A stretch of DNA of 47,066 nucleotides, from assembly GCA_039199225.1 (NCBI GenBank), contig JBCCSZ010000010.1, positions 1 through 47,066 of the forward strand. Direction: 5' to 3'. Both the position numbers and the translations under genes were made by a program. Positions 7,559 to 16,344 of this stretch are shown here, piece after piece. Within the stretch, counting starts at the first letter, position 1. Every line of letters begins with the position of its first letter. The notes below the pieces were generated by a model. It did not search any database. It worked only from the letters and a program-made list of their open reading frames with translations, and was not told the DNA's origin. Origin of the DNA: JBCCSZ01 sp039199225. Its GTDB lineage: Bacteria; Bacteroidota; Bacteroidia; Chitinophagales; Saprospiraceae.

Positions 7559-8152
7559 TTAAGATCCGTATTTCCTGAAGGTCAAGTTGATTCTGGGTTC
7601 TCGACAGTCCGGTGTTGGCGGCAGGGCGTGTTCGTAGCGCTCCTGGCAATACAAGCCCATGTGAACCAAGCTGCCATTTTTTAGTAGTAGCGAATAGGTA
7701 GCTTCTTGTTGTGCTTTCGGACGGAAGGCGAAGTGGCGCTCGGCACCCAGGCTGATGGAGGCAATGGAAGAGGTATCTCCGTAGGCTGGGAGGTCGGAAT
7801 GAAAATCCATATGGGCGTTGCCATCGGGGTAGTAAATGGCCATGCAGACATTGAAGGTATCTCTCAAGGTATCCTCGACTTTGTCTTTTAGCGACCTCAA
7901 TAAGGGAGGCCAAGGAATGGTTTCTCCCCAAACAGCCGGTAATTTTTTGGCCGTGTGAATATCCAGATCGACAAACAATTTCTGGTAGATATCCAATTCT
8001 ATGACACTGCCGTCACCCATTTGATGCATGCGCTTTTCCGTCAGGCGGTGCTTTTCAATCAATAGATCAAACAACCGACGGCATTCGGCAGTCTCCATAA
8101 ACTCAGGAAAGTAACTTACTTGGCAGTTGAGCGGGAGCTGAAGCGGTTGCAT
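7559..8152 (-). CDS. AlkB-like 2-oxoglutarate/Fe(II) dioxygenase
   Basis: This 197-residue enzyme has all iron and cosubstrate ligands of the AlkB fold: HSD with His118 and Asp120, a third ligand His175 (YEHALP), and the RINLTFR motif with Arg187 and Arg193. Members repair alkylated DNA or RNA bases by oxidative demethylation. The DTSSIASISLG and GSLVHMG strands are also as in ALKBH2/3-type proteins. It starts the leftward operon and is divergent from the ECF sigma gene, with a 77-bp shared promoter region. Confidence 0.9.
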   Translation of the reverse strand: MQPLQLPLNCQVSYFPEFMETAECRRLFDLLIEKHRLTEKRMHQMGDGSVIELDIYQKLFVDLDIHTAKKLPAVWGETIPWPPLLRSLKDKVEDTLRDTFNVCMAIYYPDGNAHMDFHSDLPAYGDTSSIASISLGAERHFAFRPKAQQEATYSLLLKNGSLVHMGLYCQERYEHALPPTPDCREPRINLTFRKYGS

Positions 8153-8229
8153 TGAATTTTGTATCTTTAGCAGCTGAGGAAAACAGTGTAAATCAAATTG
8201 TCACCTCCTTTGCAGTGGAGTACATAGAT

Positions 8230-8814
8230 ATGAAAAAATATTCGGATTCTGATATTATTTCCATGCTCCAATCTGGAGACCGTGCTTTGCAGGATGCCGC
8301 ATTTCGCCATCTCTACCACTGCTATTTTGGCCTAATTGAAAGCCTGATTGTGCGCAACTCAGGGCAAGCCCATGAGGTCAAGGATGTTTTTCACGATGGC
8401 TTAATTGTTTTGTTCAATAAGGTCAAAACGGCTGATTTTTCGCTGAGTAGCACCCTCAAAACCTATTTATATGCCATTTGCCGAAATCTGTGGCTGTTGA
8501 AGCTGAAAAAACAAAAGCGAGAGGTCGTCCTGGAGGATACCCACGAGCGGATGCAGGTGGAAGAAAGTCATTTTCAAACCCTGGTGGAGACGGAGCGCAA
8601 AGCCCTCGTCCGATCTATGATCGAGTCGCTGGGAAGAGAATGTCAGCAAATTTTGGAATTGTACTATTATCGGCGTTTGAAAATGGTGCAAATACAACAA
8701 ACGTTGGGCTTGGTCAGCGAGCAAGTCGTAAAAAATAAGAAAGGAAAATGCCTGCGTAAATTGCGGGAAAATGTCGCACCGGCCTATCGCCGTCTATTAA
8801 AAGAAAACGGATAA
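8230..8814 (+). CDS. ECF-type RNA polymerase sigma factor
   Basis: This protein has 194 residues. The start at 8230 (MKKYSDSDIISML) is preferred over an in-frame ATG at 8152 that overlaps the divergent gene. Region 2 is visible as a helix pair with AAFRHLYHCYFGLIESLI and EVKDVFHDGLIVLFNKV, followed by TLKTYLYAICRN. Region 4 is a helix-turn-helix from about residue 125 (CQQILELYYYRRLKMVQI). The two regions and the overall length fit the extracytoplasmic function group. The next gene begins 3 bp after the stop and encodes a membrane protein with an anti-sigma-like N-terminus, the usual partner arrangement. Confidence 0.93.
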   Translation: MKKYSDSDIISMLQSGDRALQDAAFRHLYHCYFGLIESLIVRNSGQAHEVKDVFHDGLIVLFNKVKTADFSLSSTLKTYLYAICRNLWLLKLKKQKREVVLEDTHERMQVEESHFQTLVETERKALVRSMIESLGRECQQILELYYYRRLKMVQIQQTLGLVSEQVVKNKKGKCLRKLRENVAPAYRRLLKENG

Positions 8815-8817
8815 AGC

Positions 8818-9558
8818 ATGGAGCAACAAGAATGGATCGACCGCTACCTCGAAGGTCGTTTGAACGAGGCAGAGTTGAAGGAAATGGAACGCAAGCTCCA
8901 ACAAGAGCCGGAATTTGCCCGTGCTTTGATGTTGGAAAAAGACCTCATGGAGGGCATCGAATCTTTTGGCAATGATCGTTTGCGCGATTTTTTGGATGGT
9001 GTCCATGAAGAAGTCAAAAGTGTTCCGGTGCAGGAAACGCCCAAATCTTCTCGGCTCATTTGGGTGGCAGCCGTGGCATTGGCGGTTTTACTAATGCTGG
9101 CCTTTTGGCTGTGGCCCCGCCCTGATTCCACCCCCGCTGAACTTTATGCCCTATACAAGCAGGAAAATTCTTATCCCTTTGACTTCACCGAAAAGTCAAC
9201 AGACGACGAGCAGGCCCTCATCGAATTGGCGGAGCGGTTGTTAAAAAAGCAAGACTACAAACAGGCCCTGATGCCCCTCAATGAGCTATTCAGCAAAACG
9301 GAGGAAAGCCAATACCTATTGGCGATCGGCATTGCGGAAATGGAAAGCGAAGCGGTACCCAACGAAGCCATTGCTACCTTTCGAAAATTGCAGCAACAGT
9401 ATCCAGCCTTCCAAAATGATTACCTGTGGTACGAGGCGCTGGCCCACCTCAAAAAAGAAGATGTTGCAGCAGCCCAGGCGAGCTTGCAGAAAATTTCCAA
9501 TGCTTCCAAGCGCTACGAAGTAGCACGAGCCCTGCTGGACGCCCTGGATGCCAACTAA
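8818..9558 (+). CDS. Membrane-anchored TPR protein, probable anti-sigma partner
   Basis: This 246-residue protein has three parts. Residues 1-75 are a cytoplasmic acidic helical domain starting EQQEWIDRYLEGRLNEAEL, typical of Bacteroidota anti-sigma N-termini. One transmembrane helix follows at about 81-99. A periplasmic C-terminal domain (about 110-246) is made of tetratricopeptide-like helix pairs. With the sigma gene 3 bp upstream, the simplest reading is a sigma-binding transmembrane regulator whose TPR part senses a periplasmic partner. Its last 4 bp overlap the end of the convergent CHAT gene, whose product is also TPR-rich and membrane anchored. Confidence 0.82.
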   Translation: MEQQEWIDRYLEGRLNEAELKEMERKLQQEPEFARALMLEKDLMEGIESFGNDRLRDFLDGVHEEVKSVPVQETPKSSRLIWVAAVALAVLLMLAFWLWPRPDSTPAELYALYKQENSYPFDFTEKSTDDEQALIELAERLLKKQDYKQALMPLNELFSKTEESQYLLAIGIAEMESEAVPNEAIATFRKLQQQYPAFQNDYLWYEALAHLKKEDVAAAQASLQKISNASKRYEVARALLDALDAN

Positions 9559-12293
9559 TGGCCGACCTGACGCCACCGCCAAACCAAGGCCACCAACCCG
9601 ACAAGCAGTAGCCCCCAAAGCCAGGTGTACGGCTTGGACCGATGGAGCTTCAAATCGGTATCCTGACCAATTAAATTAAAGCCCGCCCAATAGTAAGGAA
9701 GTCGTTCCATATCTGAAGGAACCTGCCGTAAGTACTGAATTTTTGCTTGCTGTAATGCCTTGGCAATCGATGTACCCTTGTTCAGTTCCTCGTAGAACAA
9801 CTGAAACAACAGAGCCGTGGACCGCTCATTGACCTGCCATTGAGAGGCGATTGTGTTTTGAGCACCGGCATATTTAAAGCCGCGGGCCAAGCTCATAATG
9901 CCTTCGCCCTTGACCAAAGCTCCACTGTTGGATTCGCAGGCGCTGAGCAAAACTAATTGGGAGGGAATGCGCATTCCATACAATTCTGCTAGATAAAGCG
10001 TAGAATCAATGAACTCGATTCGTGGAGCAATTCCACCAATGGCATGGGTCGACAAATGAATCAAACTTGACTGGGGGGCATACAAGCGAAAGTTGTGCAT
10101 ACTGGCTTGCGGACCTTCGAAACGCTGCGCATTGCTCAATGAGCCGACCTCTTGCTGGCCGTATCGCAACGTGGCCAGTTGGCGCTCTCCCTTGTCAAAG
10201 CCAGGTAGGAAAACAGCTTGAATTTTGTGCTTGTCCCCTTGCGTTGTTTGCGAACATAAATGGCTGGCCGAGTAGGCTTTCCAATTGGAAAAGTATTCAA
10301 CCAAAAAAGGATTCTGAGTATTGGGCTGGACAACCAAGGCGTCGAAAGTCAATTGATGCAACAGGCCGTCTGGCACTAGGATTAGGGCGGGTGGGTCTTT
10401 TTGTTCCAGTGATAATTCTGGGCAAAGTTTTTGAAAAAGTCCATGCGCCAATTGCTGGAATTGATCGTAGTTTTTGCTGATGGCATCCACGGATTGTAGG
10501 TAGCTGTTTAAGGTGGTAATTTCAGCTGCTACTTCAGCGACATCGGCCAGTTTGTAAACATCGACTTGATCTGCGCTGACCTTTAGGATAAACAGGTAAC
10601 TACTGCCTGCAAAGTATTCAAACAAAACAGCCTGCTTTTCTCGCAGGTAATGTTGAAGGTCTTTTAAGGAGGTGAGCTTTCCATTTTCTAAGGCACTTTT
10701 AAAAGATGGATATTGGCGTTTGAGTTGTTGCAACAAAAGTCCGTGCTCATTTTTGAGTTGCGACCAAACCGAGCGCAGGGAGTCTCTTTCTTTTGCTCCT
10801 CCTTCAAAAATCAAGTAGGCTTTATGCGCTTGTACAATCCGATTTTTTAGTACCCGCTCTCGATACAAAGAGCTGTCTGGTATTTGGGCAAGTACGGCAG
10901 CATTGTTTTGCTCAAAAGCTTCCTGTAGAACTTGTGCTTTGGAGCCCTCCATGAAGGCAAATATTTTCTCAAGGTAGGTTGGGTCGGGACGTTGTTGGTA
11001 GAGTTCATAATAGGTGTCGATGCCATCTTCGACATAGTCATAAGTGTATTCGCCGATTTCATTTTTGGCATCTTCGGTACCATAAAAATTGTAGAGGGCT
11101 TTGGCTGCACGCATACTCAGCTCGAAATGTTGACCTGCAAATTTGAGGTCATTTAGATCGGCTGTTTTTTTAAAGCGCTTTTTCAAAGCGCGTGCCTTAT
11201 TCATGGCCGTGGTCATTTGCCAAGACTCTGGATAAATAGCGTCCGTGGTGGGTAGACTGTGGTAGGCGGTGTCTGTGTAGGAAGGAAAAATATGCCTCAT
11301 GGCCTGCTGGAAAGAACGCATGGCTCGATCCCCTTGATTCGTTCGCTCAAAGTAAGCGCCCTGCTGAACATACACTCTGGCGAGTTCTCTGTTGATGGGG
11401 CTGCCAAATGCATTGGACTCTTCTAGGGCCAAGCGAAAATTGCGATCCACTTCGGATGCGTCCATTCGCCTTTCTGCAATCTTTGCCAGTAGCAGATATT
11501 GCTTCAGTCGCTCTTCCCACATGGGCTTCCGACTTTGGTAGTATGCCAATGCCTGCAAGGCTTGCGCTTCGGCTTGTTTCAATTTGTTTTGCTGCAGATA
11601 AATGTTGGCTTCAATGACCGAGATGGTTGCTTGGGTTAATCGGCTGGGGTTGGCCGCTCTTGTTTGTTGAACGAACGACAAGGCGTCTGAATAATGCCCC
11701 TTGAAATAATGATAATTGGCGATCTGCCCGAGAATGCTTGCCTGGTGTTTTTGGGTACTGTCTTTCTCCAAAGCCGTATTCAAATAATGTATGGCTTTGG
11801 GATAATCCATAAAGCGGATGCAAAGTTGAGCGGCCATAAAATAAGCATAAGCCACATTGGGTCGATTCACCTGCTGGCTTTCAAACAACTCAATAGCCGC
11901 TTCATAGTCTTCAAGCGCAAGGACATATTCGTCCAACCAACGCTGGGCATATCCGCTTAGGGTATACGCCTTGGCGAGGGAAGGGATGGCGGTGGTTCCG
12001 CTATTTGTCAATAAACGAATGCCGTCTTGCAAGCGATCTACCATCGCTCTCATATTCCTGCCATCGTACAGATGTGTTCGGGCCGATTTATATACAGCCT
12101 CTGTCGCTTGTTCGAAACTGTCGCGACCAATATACCATTGAAAAGAGGCATCGAATTTTTCGCGGGCTTGCGACCATTTTTTTTCACTGGAAAACGACAG
12201 TCCTTTTTGGTAAAGCCCTGCACCGACCGATTGACTCATCAATAAATAAGGACAAAGCAAGTAAATACAAAAACTAAGTAGGCGTCTCATCAA
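9555..12293 (-). CDS. TPR-CHAT peptidase-like protein, membrane anchored
   Basis: This 912-residue protein has four parts. An N-terminal signal peptide (cleavage around SQSVG) comes first. Some 400 residues of tetratricopeptide helices follow, with repeats recognisable as A-x-x-Y and K-A-I-H-Y-L types. Next is a helical linker and a CHAT domain (about residues 610-875), then a C-terminal transmembrane helix (about 889-908) followed by WRWRQVGH. CHAT domains are caspase-like Cys proteases. The catalytic dyad is intact: His750 in LSTHA and Cys786 in LLSACES. The signal peptide implies the peptidase faces the periplasm, held by the C-terminal anchor. Substrate and activation are unknown. The gene converges on the sigma/TPR pair with a 4-bp overlap, and a GG peptide gene lies divergently upstream. 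Confidence 0.92.
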   Translation of the reverse strand: MMRRLLSFCIYLLCPYLLMSQSVGAGLYQKGLSFSSEKKWSQAREKFDASFQWYIGRDSFEQATEAVYKSARTHLYDGRNMRAMVDRLQDGIRLLTNSGTTAIPSLAKAYTLSGYAQRWLDEYVLALEDYEAAIELFESQQVNRPNVAYAYFMAAQLCIRFMDYPKAIHYLNTALEKDSTQKHQASILGQIANYHYFKGHYSDALSFVQQTRAANPSRLTQATISVIEANIYLQQNKLKQAEAQALQALAYYQSRKPMWEERLKQYLLLAKIAERRMDASEVDRNFRLALEESNAFGSPINRELARVYVQQGAYFERTNQGDRAMRSFQQAMRHIFPSYTDTAYHSLPTTDAIYPESWQMTTAMNKARALKKRFKKTADLNDLKFAGQHFELSMRAAKALYNFYGTEDAKNEIGEYTYDYVEDGIDTYYELYQQRPDPTYLEKIFAFMEGSKAQVLQEAFEQNNAAVLAQIPDSSLYRERVLKNRIVQAHKAYLIFEGGAKERDSLRSVWSQLKNEHGLLLQQLKRQYPSFKSALENGKLTSLKDLQHYLREKQAVLFEYFAGSSYLFILKVSADQVDVYKLADVAEVAAEITTLNSYLQSVDAISKNYDQFQQLAHGLFQKLCPELSLEQKDPPALILVPDGLLHQLTFDALVVQPNTQNPFLVEYFSNWKAYSASHLCSQTTQGDKHKIQAVFLPGFDKGERQLATLRYGQQEVGSLSNAQRFEGPQASMHNFRLYAPQSSLIHLSTHAIGGIAPRIEFIDSTLYLAELYGMRIPSQLVLLSACESNSGALVKGEGIMSLARGFKYAGAQNTIASQWQVNERSTALLFQLFYEELNKGTSIAKALQQAKIQYLRQVPSDMERLPYYWAGFNLIGQDTDLKLHRSKPYTWLWGLLLVGLVALVWRWRQVGH

Positions 12294-12619
12294 TATCTTC
12301 TTTTTTGAAAAAAAATTGGTTCAGCTATTACTTTTTCTTTTTCTGTTTAATTAAGTCATACAAGTTGAAATGAAAGAGGGAAATTCTCCCAACTTAGATG
12401 AAGTATTTTAATCGACATTAGTTTCCACAAACTACCATCAGCTTGCCGGCACTGGGATCAATGGACGCATCGATCCACTTATGACTTATGGTTTAATGGC
12501 CTCGAATCTTTCGATCGCCAAGGAGGATGTCATGCCTTATGGCCAACGAAATGGCCTGGGAACAATCATTTTTTCACTTATGCTTCTGGCTTCACGGGAG
12601 TAAAAAAAATTAATCGGAA
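12294..12619. other. Intergenic region with a possible gene remnant
   Basis: Between the divergent CHAT and GG-peptide genes there is no convincing promoter match. On the plus strand a frame stays open from 12412 to the TAA at 12601-12603, with an ATG at 12481. Its translation (for example RIDPLMTYGLMASN and PYGQRNGLG) looks more protein-like than random, but it has no start for most of its length. It may be a decayed gene end or chance. Confidence 0.35.
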
Positions 12620-12778
12620 ATGAAAAATTCAATGATGCAATTTAGTGACACACAAAACAGTATTTTTCGGTTTAACAATTATGGTATGCCACTGCAACTG
12701 ACCCATTTTATCAAAGGTGGTTCTGAGGGTTCCGAAGGTGGCGACTCCATCATCGAGGTGGAGATTGTCGAAGGCTAA
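12620..12778 (+). CDS. Third IKGG double-glycine-type small peptide
   Basis: This peptide of 52 residues is too short for most gene finders. The leader has the hydrophobic-spaced pattern PLQLTHF, ending in IKGG at residues 32-35. The tail SEGSEGGDSIIEVEIVEG is strongly acidic with three Ser. The IKGG site, preceded by a Pro-Leu and a Leu, matches the same spacing in the tandem peptides at the left edge, while the tail is unrelated. A hairpin with a T-run follows 10 bp after the stop, which supports a separate short transcription unit. As a precursor it would release an 18-residue acidic peptide; Ser and Glu could allow ester or amide crosslinks, but no ATP-grasp enzyme is nearby. Its position beside the CHAT gene is suggestive only. 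Confidence 0.6.
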   Translation: MKNSMMQFSDTQNSIFRFNNYGMPLQLTHFIKGGSEGSEGGDSIIEVEIVEG

Positions 12779-12788
12779 AAGTACAATC

Positions 12789-12827
12789 GTCCGACTGGCC
12801 TCGCCATTGTAGGTCCGTCGGACTTTT
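12789..12827 (+). terminator. Probable intrinsic terminator after the GG peptide gene
   Basis: The inverted arms GTCCGAC (12789-12795) and GTCGGAC (12817-12823) enclose a 21-base loop and are followed by TTTTGTT on the plus strand. The loop is rather long, so this is a moderate terminator. It lies between two convergent genes. Confidence 0.5.
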
Positions 12828-12831
12828 GTTC

Positions 12832-14766
12832 TTACGATTTATATTTTCGTCGCCGTGTCAAGAAATACAGCGAGCCAATAAACAAGATATAACATTGTGT
12901 AGCACCACCACCGGAAAGACAGCCTGCCGCACAACCGGAAGTGGGAATTCCTTGGTTTAGCGCAACGCGCCTGCTTTGGTGACAACCGGTTGTCGTATCG
13001 AGTACGCTGAGATAAAAGTCGGCCTGTGTTTGGCTGATTTGTGTTTCTTTAAAACTGCTTTTATGCTCACCATCCTGCCATTTCCAATTTTGAAGGTTGC
13101 CGCTGACGCTGGCGCAAACCGTCCGGTCGCCGGTCGCTGGATCGATGAAGACGGTCGGGAAGATTTTTTGATTGCAAGGAAAGAAAACTGGGAATTGGAT
13201 GACGACCCGCTCGCAGCTGTTGTCTCTTTGTGACAAGACCAGAAAATAATTGGTATTCTTGGCGGGCGATACCTTGGGCCTTCGCTTTCTGGCATTACTC
13301 ATGCCGGCGGAAGGGTACCATCGGAATTGGAGGTAATCGTATTCGGGTAAAAAATAATCGGATGCCTTCAATTCGAAAGAATCTGTAGCTGCAAATTTCC
13401 AAGAGGTATCTGCTAAAATATAGTAGGTCGCACAATTGGAGCAGCTGTCGATCTGACAACTGATGTTTGATTGAAATGCATTGGTCAAGATGGGTGGATT
13501 ACTGTCAAAAATAATTTCTGCTTCATTTACAATGGCATCGCAAGAAGCAAAGCGCTCGTCGAGACCCGTTGCGGGATTATTGAAAAATTGTGTCTTGTAA
13601 GGGTCCTTGAAGTTTACCACGTAAACCAGTGAATCGATGGTCTCGGAGATGTCTACGCCATTTTCTTGCTCGCCCCTCAAGTCTTGGTTGCCCCTTAGAA
13701 AATAATCCTTTAGTTTCCAATAAAATTCTCCGGTTCTAGGGTTGTAATTTGTTGCAGGTGGCTCGCCATTTTGACTCAAGGGATACACCACATCGATGGT
13801 CTCTGTGGTGGCTACGAAGGGGTCAGGGATGCGGTTGTAGATCATAACAGAATCGGCAGCTTGGTTGCCTTGGTTTTGAAATACGATTCGGTAGCGCACT
13901 TTTTTTGGCGGCGCATCTTCCGGAGCAGCATAATAGCAAACCAATTGTTGGTCGGACTGAAGAGCATTTGGGTCGTGTGAGTTTCTGACCATTTTACTGA
14001 TGGTAAACTTTTCTTCCTGACAAGTCGCGCCATCGTACTGAATTTTTACGCTTGCCTGCACCATGCTCCCTTCGGTGATGTCGCTGATCATTTGCATCCG
14101 AATAAATATCGGACGTGGGTTCGGATCGGAAAGATTGTACTGCCAGGACAATGGATTGCTACTACTCAAGTTATTCGCATTGTGTTTTGTTGAGTAGGCA
14201 TCTATATTTACCACTTGTTCCAAGAACATCTCATTGCTGTTGTATTCAAAAATAACGGTGGCATTGTTGCTGGCGGCACAAGAAAAACTGGGGTTGATGA
14301 TGTAGGTGATTCGATGCCCTGGAACGGCTTCCCGATTGGTGTAAATGGAGGAATTATTAGAAGGAGGTAGGACATTGGGTTGACAATTGCTACAGTTGAT
14401 AAAATTATTTCCAGTGGGTGGCAGGAAGCGCTCGGGCGGTTCTATTTCTTCATAAGCCAATACAGTTACCTCTGCGTAAGGGCTAAGGATATTGTTGCCT
14501 GTGTAGTGGTTGGAATTGTAGCTGTGCGTAATGGAGGGATTACCGCCATTGTTGACAAAAAACTGCTTGGCATGTGTACCATCGCCAAAGTACCAGAAAA
14601 TTTCAAAAAAACTTTGTTGGGCATAGGTAGGATTATTGTTGAAGCCCTGCAGCTCAAATGTATAACTATCTATGGCAGTGTTGCTGCTAATTTTGAATGC
14701 TTGTGCTAATATTTTTGGTGAGCCAACCAATAGCAGCCATCCGAGGGAGAAGAAGATTTTTTTCAT
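12832..14766 (-). CDS. Large surface protein with DUF11/DUF7619-like domain and C-terminal anchor
   Basis: This 644-residue exported protein begins with a signal peptide (MKKIFFSLG, cleavage after ILAQ near residue 22). Next comes a PKD-like stretch (EIFWYFGDGTHAKQ), then a long beta-rich region. Around residues 260-400 there is a domain of the type seen in Bacteroidota surface proteins: SHDPNAL, RIVFQNQGNQAADSVMIYN and a following DP-rich strand set. A Cys-rich segment (SCQIDSCSNC) follows. The end is not a T9SS sorting domain but SGCAAGCLSGGG, a hydrophobic helix, and RRRKYKS, a layout like protein-sorting tripartite tails. A structural or adhesive cell-surface role is likely; the ligand is unknown. 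Confidence 0.8.
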   Translation of the reverse strand: MKKIFFSLGWLLLVGSPKILAQAFKISSNTAIDSYTFELQGFNNNPTYAQQSFFEIFWYFGDGTHAKQFFVNNGGNPSITHSYNSNHYTGNNILSPYAEVTVLAYEEIEPPERFLPPTGNNFINCSNCQPNVLPPSNNSSIYTNREAVPGHRITYIINPSFSCAASNNATVIFEYNSNEMFLEQVVNIDAYSTKHNANNLSSSNPLSWQYNLSDPNPRPIFIRMQMISDITEGSMVQASVKIQYDGATCQEEKFTISKMVRNSHDPNALQSDQQLVCYYAAPEDAPPKKVRYRIVFQNQGNQAADSVMIYNRIPDPFVATTETIDVVYPLSQNGEPPATNYNPRTGEFYWKLKDYFLRGNQDLRGEQENGVDISETIDSLVYVVNFKDPYKTQFFNNPATGLDERFASCDAIVNEAEIIFDSNPPILTNAFQSNISCQIDSCSNCATYYILADTSWKFAATDSFELKASDYFLPEYDYLQFRWYPSAGMSNARKRRPKVSPAKNTNYFLVLSQRDNSCERVVIQFPVFFPCNQKIFPTVFIDPATGDRTVCASVSGNLQNWKWQDGEHKSSFKETQISQTQADFYLSVLDTTTGCHQSRRVALNQGIPTSGCAAGCLSGGGATQCYILFIGSLYFLTRRRKYKS

Positions 14767-14823
14767 AAGTAGTTGTCGTTTTGTTTTAAATGTTTCTCAT
14801 TTTTGAACTAAGCTTACTGGCCA

Positions 14824-16224
14824 TCACAGTGCTTTGATTTTGGCAATGATCCATCCGACAGAATGCATGGCCTTGGTACTTTGCAATTCTCGTTCTAATT
14901 TTTTTTGGCCATCGCGTTTTTTCTCCATTTTCACCTTGGCCATCTTGCGAATCATCTGATTGAAATGGAGGTAGCGCTCTGCTTTTTCCAAGCTCAAAAA
15001 ATCTTGTCTGCGCAACTGCTTTTCAAACGCTAGACTGTAGGCCAAGATCATTTCATAATAAGTTGGATTTGATAAAAAAGATTCGAAATAACATTTCAAT
15101 ATTTGACTTTGGGCATTGAGTTGATACAGTGGATGATCGAACGGATGGTCTTTCAATAATTCGACTGCGCGGTCAAACTGCCGTTGGTAAAACAACAAAT
15201 AGGAGCGACCCAGCCGCAGGGCATCTGCTTTGGAATGAGCAGACAACTGCTCGCCGTACTTGACAATGAAGCCATCGGCCCACTCAAATTGGTTTTCTTT
15301 AGCAGCTACAATCAAAATGTTTAAGAACTGGTGATCGGCCACTCGGTTTTGTTTCAGCATGACATTATTCGACAAGCCTTTTCGGTACAATTGGAAGAGC
15401 AGCGAATTGTAATAATGGTCGTTGCGTGCCATATTTCGGATGAGGAAATTGCTGAGAAAAGCAAATATTTCCTGTGCCATTGCCGGACGAATAAAGGCCA
15501 GCTGTTCGAAGAATACTGCTTCCAAGTCTTTGTAAATACTGTCGTCTGCCTCTGTGTAAAGTTTGTAAATAGACCGATAGATTTTTTCAACCAATAGTTC
15601 TTTTTCTGCCATTGGCTCAGCAACTTCTGGGCTGTTGTAAATGCTGGCCAGATTGAGGAGTTGACAGCGTAGAATCAATTCTGTTTGTCGGTAGAAGTGC
15701 GACAGTGGTTGTAAAAGAAGAGCCGTCTGTTTGGGTTTGGCAGCCTTGTCAAATACGTCCAAGAGGTTCAGCTTTTGGTAATTGAGTTGAAAGACCTCTA
15801 ATTGGTATTCCGGGTCTCTGTAGGATGCTGCTTCCAGTGTATTCAGTAGTTTTGCTGTCGACTTTTCAAACAGTCCCTTCATGCCTCGTTCACCAAATGC
15901 CAGACTCAATATTTTCTGCTTTTGGAATGCATTTTTGCGCAGTTGAAGTAGCACCATGTATTCTTCGACCACCTTGGTGAGTTCTCGCATCAAAACCCTC
16001 ATTTGACCATCCGAATAGTCTCTTTCTGGGAATAAGCGGGCAAATACTTTCTGCTTCTCGAGTCGGGAGCCTTCAAATGCAGGGTAGGATGGCTTCAAGT
16101 ACTCGTAAAACTTTGCCATTTGGGGGTTGGTGGTATAGATGGGCGAATGGACGACCTTTCGCAATTCCTTGAATTCCGAAGGATTCAAATTTTGAATCAA
16201 TTGCAAAAGTTTGCTTTTATGCAT
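14824..16224 (-). CDS. Large all-helical cytoplasmic protein, unknown function
   Basis: This 466-residue protein has no signal peptide and no membrane segment. It is almost entirely amphipathic helix, with an N-terminal motif LLQLIQNLNPSEFKELRK resembling a small death-fold or regulatory helix bundle. Repeated helix pairs follow and suggest a TPR- or HEAT-like solenoid. A basic tail (KMEKKRDGQKKLEREL) lies near the end. It sits 57 bp upstream of the surface-protein gene on the same strand, so the two may share a transcript. No known family is recognised; a scaffolding role is plausible from shape only. Confidence 0.75.
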   Translation of the reverse strand: MHKSKLLQLIQNLNPSEFKELRKVVHSPIYTTNPQMAKFYEYLKPSYPAFEGSRLEKQKVFARLFPERDYSDGQMRVLMRELTKVVEEYMVLLQLRKNAFQKQKILSLAFGERGMKGLFEKSTAKLLNTLEAASYRDPEYQLEVFQLNYQKLNLLDVFDKAAKPKQTALLLQPLSHFYRQTELILRCQLLNLASIYNSPEVAEPMAEKELLVEKIYRSIYKLYTEADDSIYKDLEAVFFEQLAFIRPAMAQEIFAFLSNFLIRNMARNDHYYNSLLFQLYRKGLSNNVMLKQNRVADHQFLNILIVAAKENQFEWADGFIVKYGEQLSAHSKADALRLGRSYLLFYQRQFDRAVELLKDHPFDHPLYQLNAQSQILKCYFESFLSNPTYYEMILAYSLAFEKQLRRQDFLSLEKAERYLHFNQMIRKMAKVKMEKKRDGQKKLERELQSTKAMHSVGWIIAKIKAL

Positions 16225-16344
16225 TACTGATCTGGATTAACAGAAATTAAATGTAAGTAATTGAAAATGAAATTATTAATTAGGTTCGACTTGGTGTGGT
16301 AGACTAACAAAATACAAAATTTGTCCCTGAAATAAAACAGAAAT

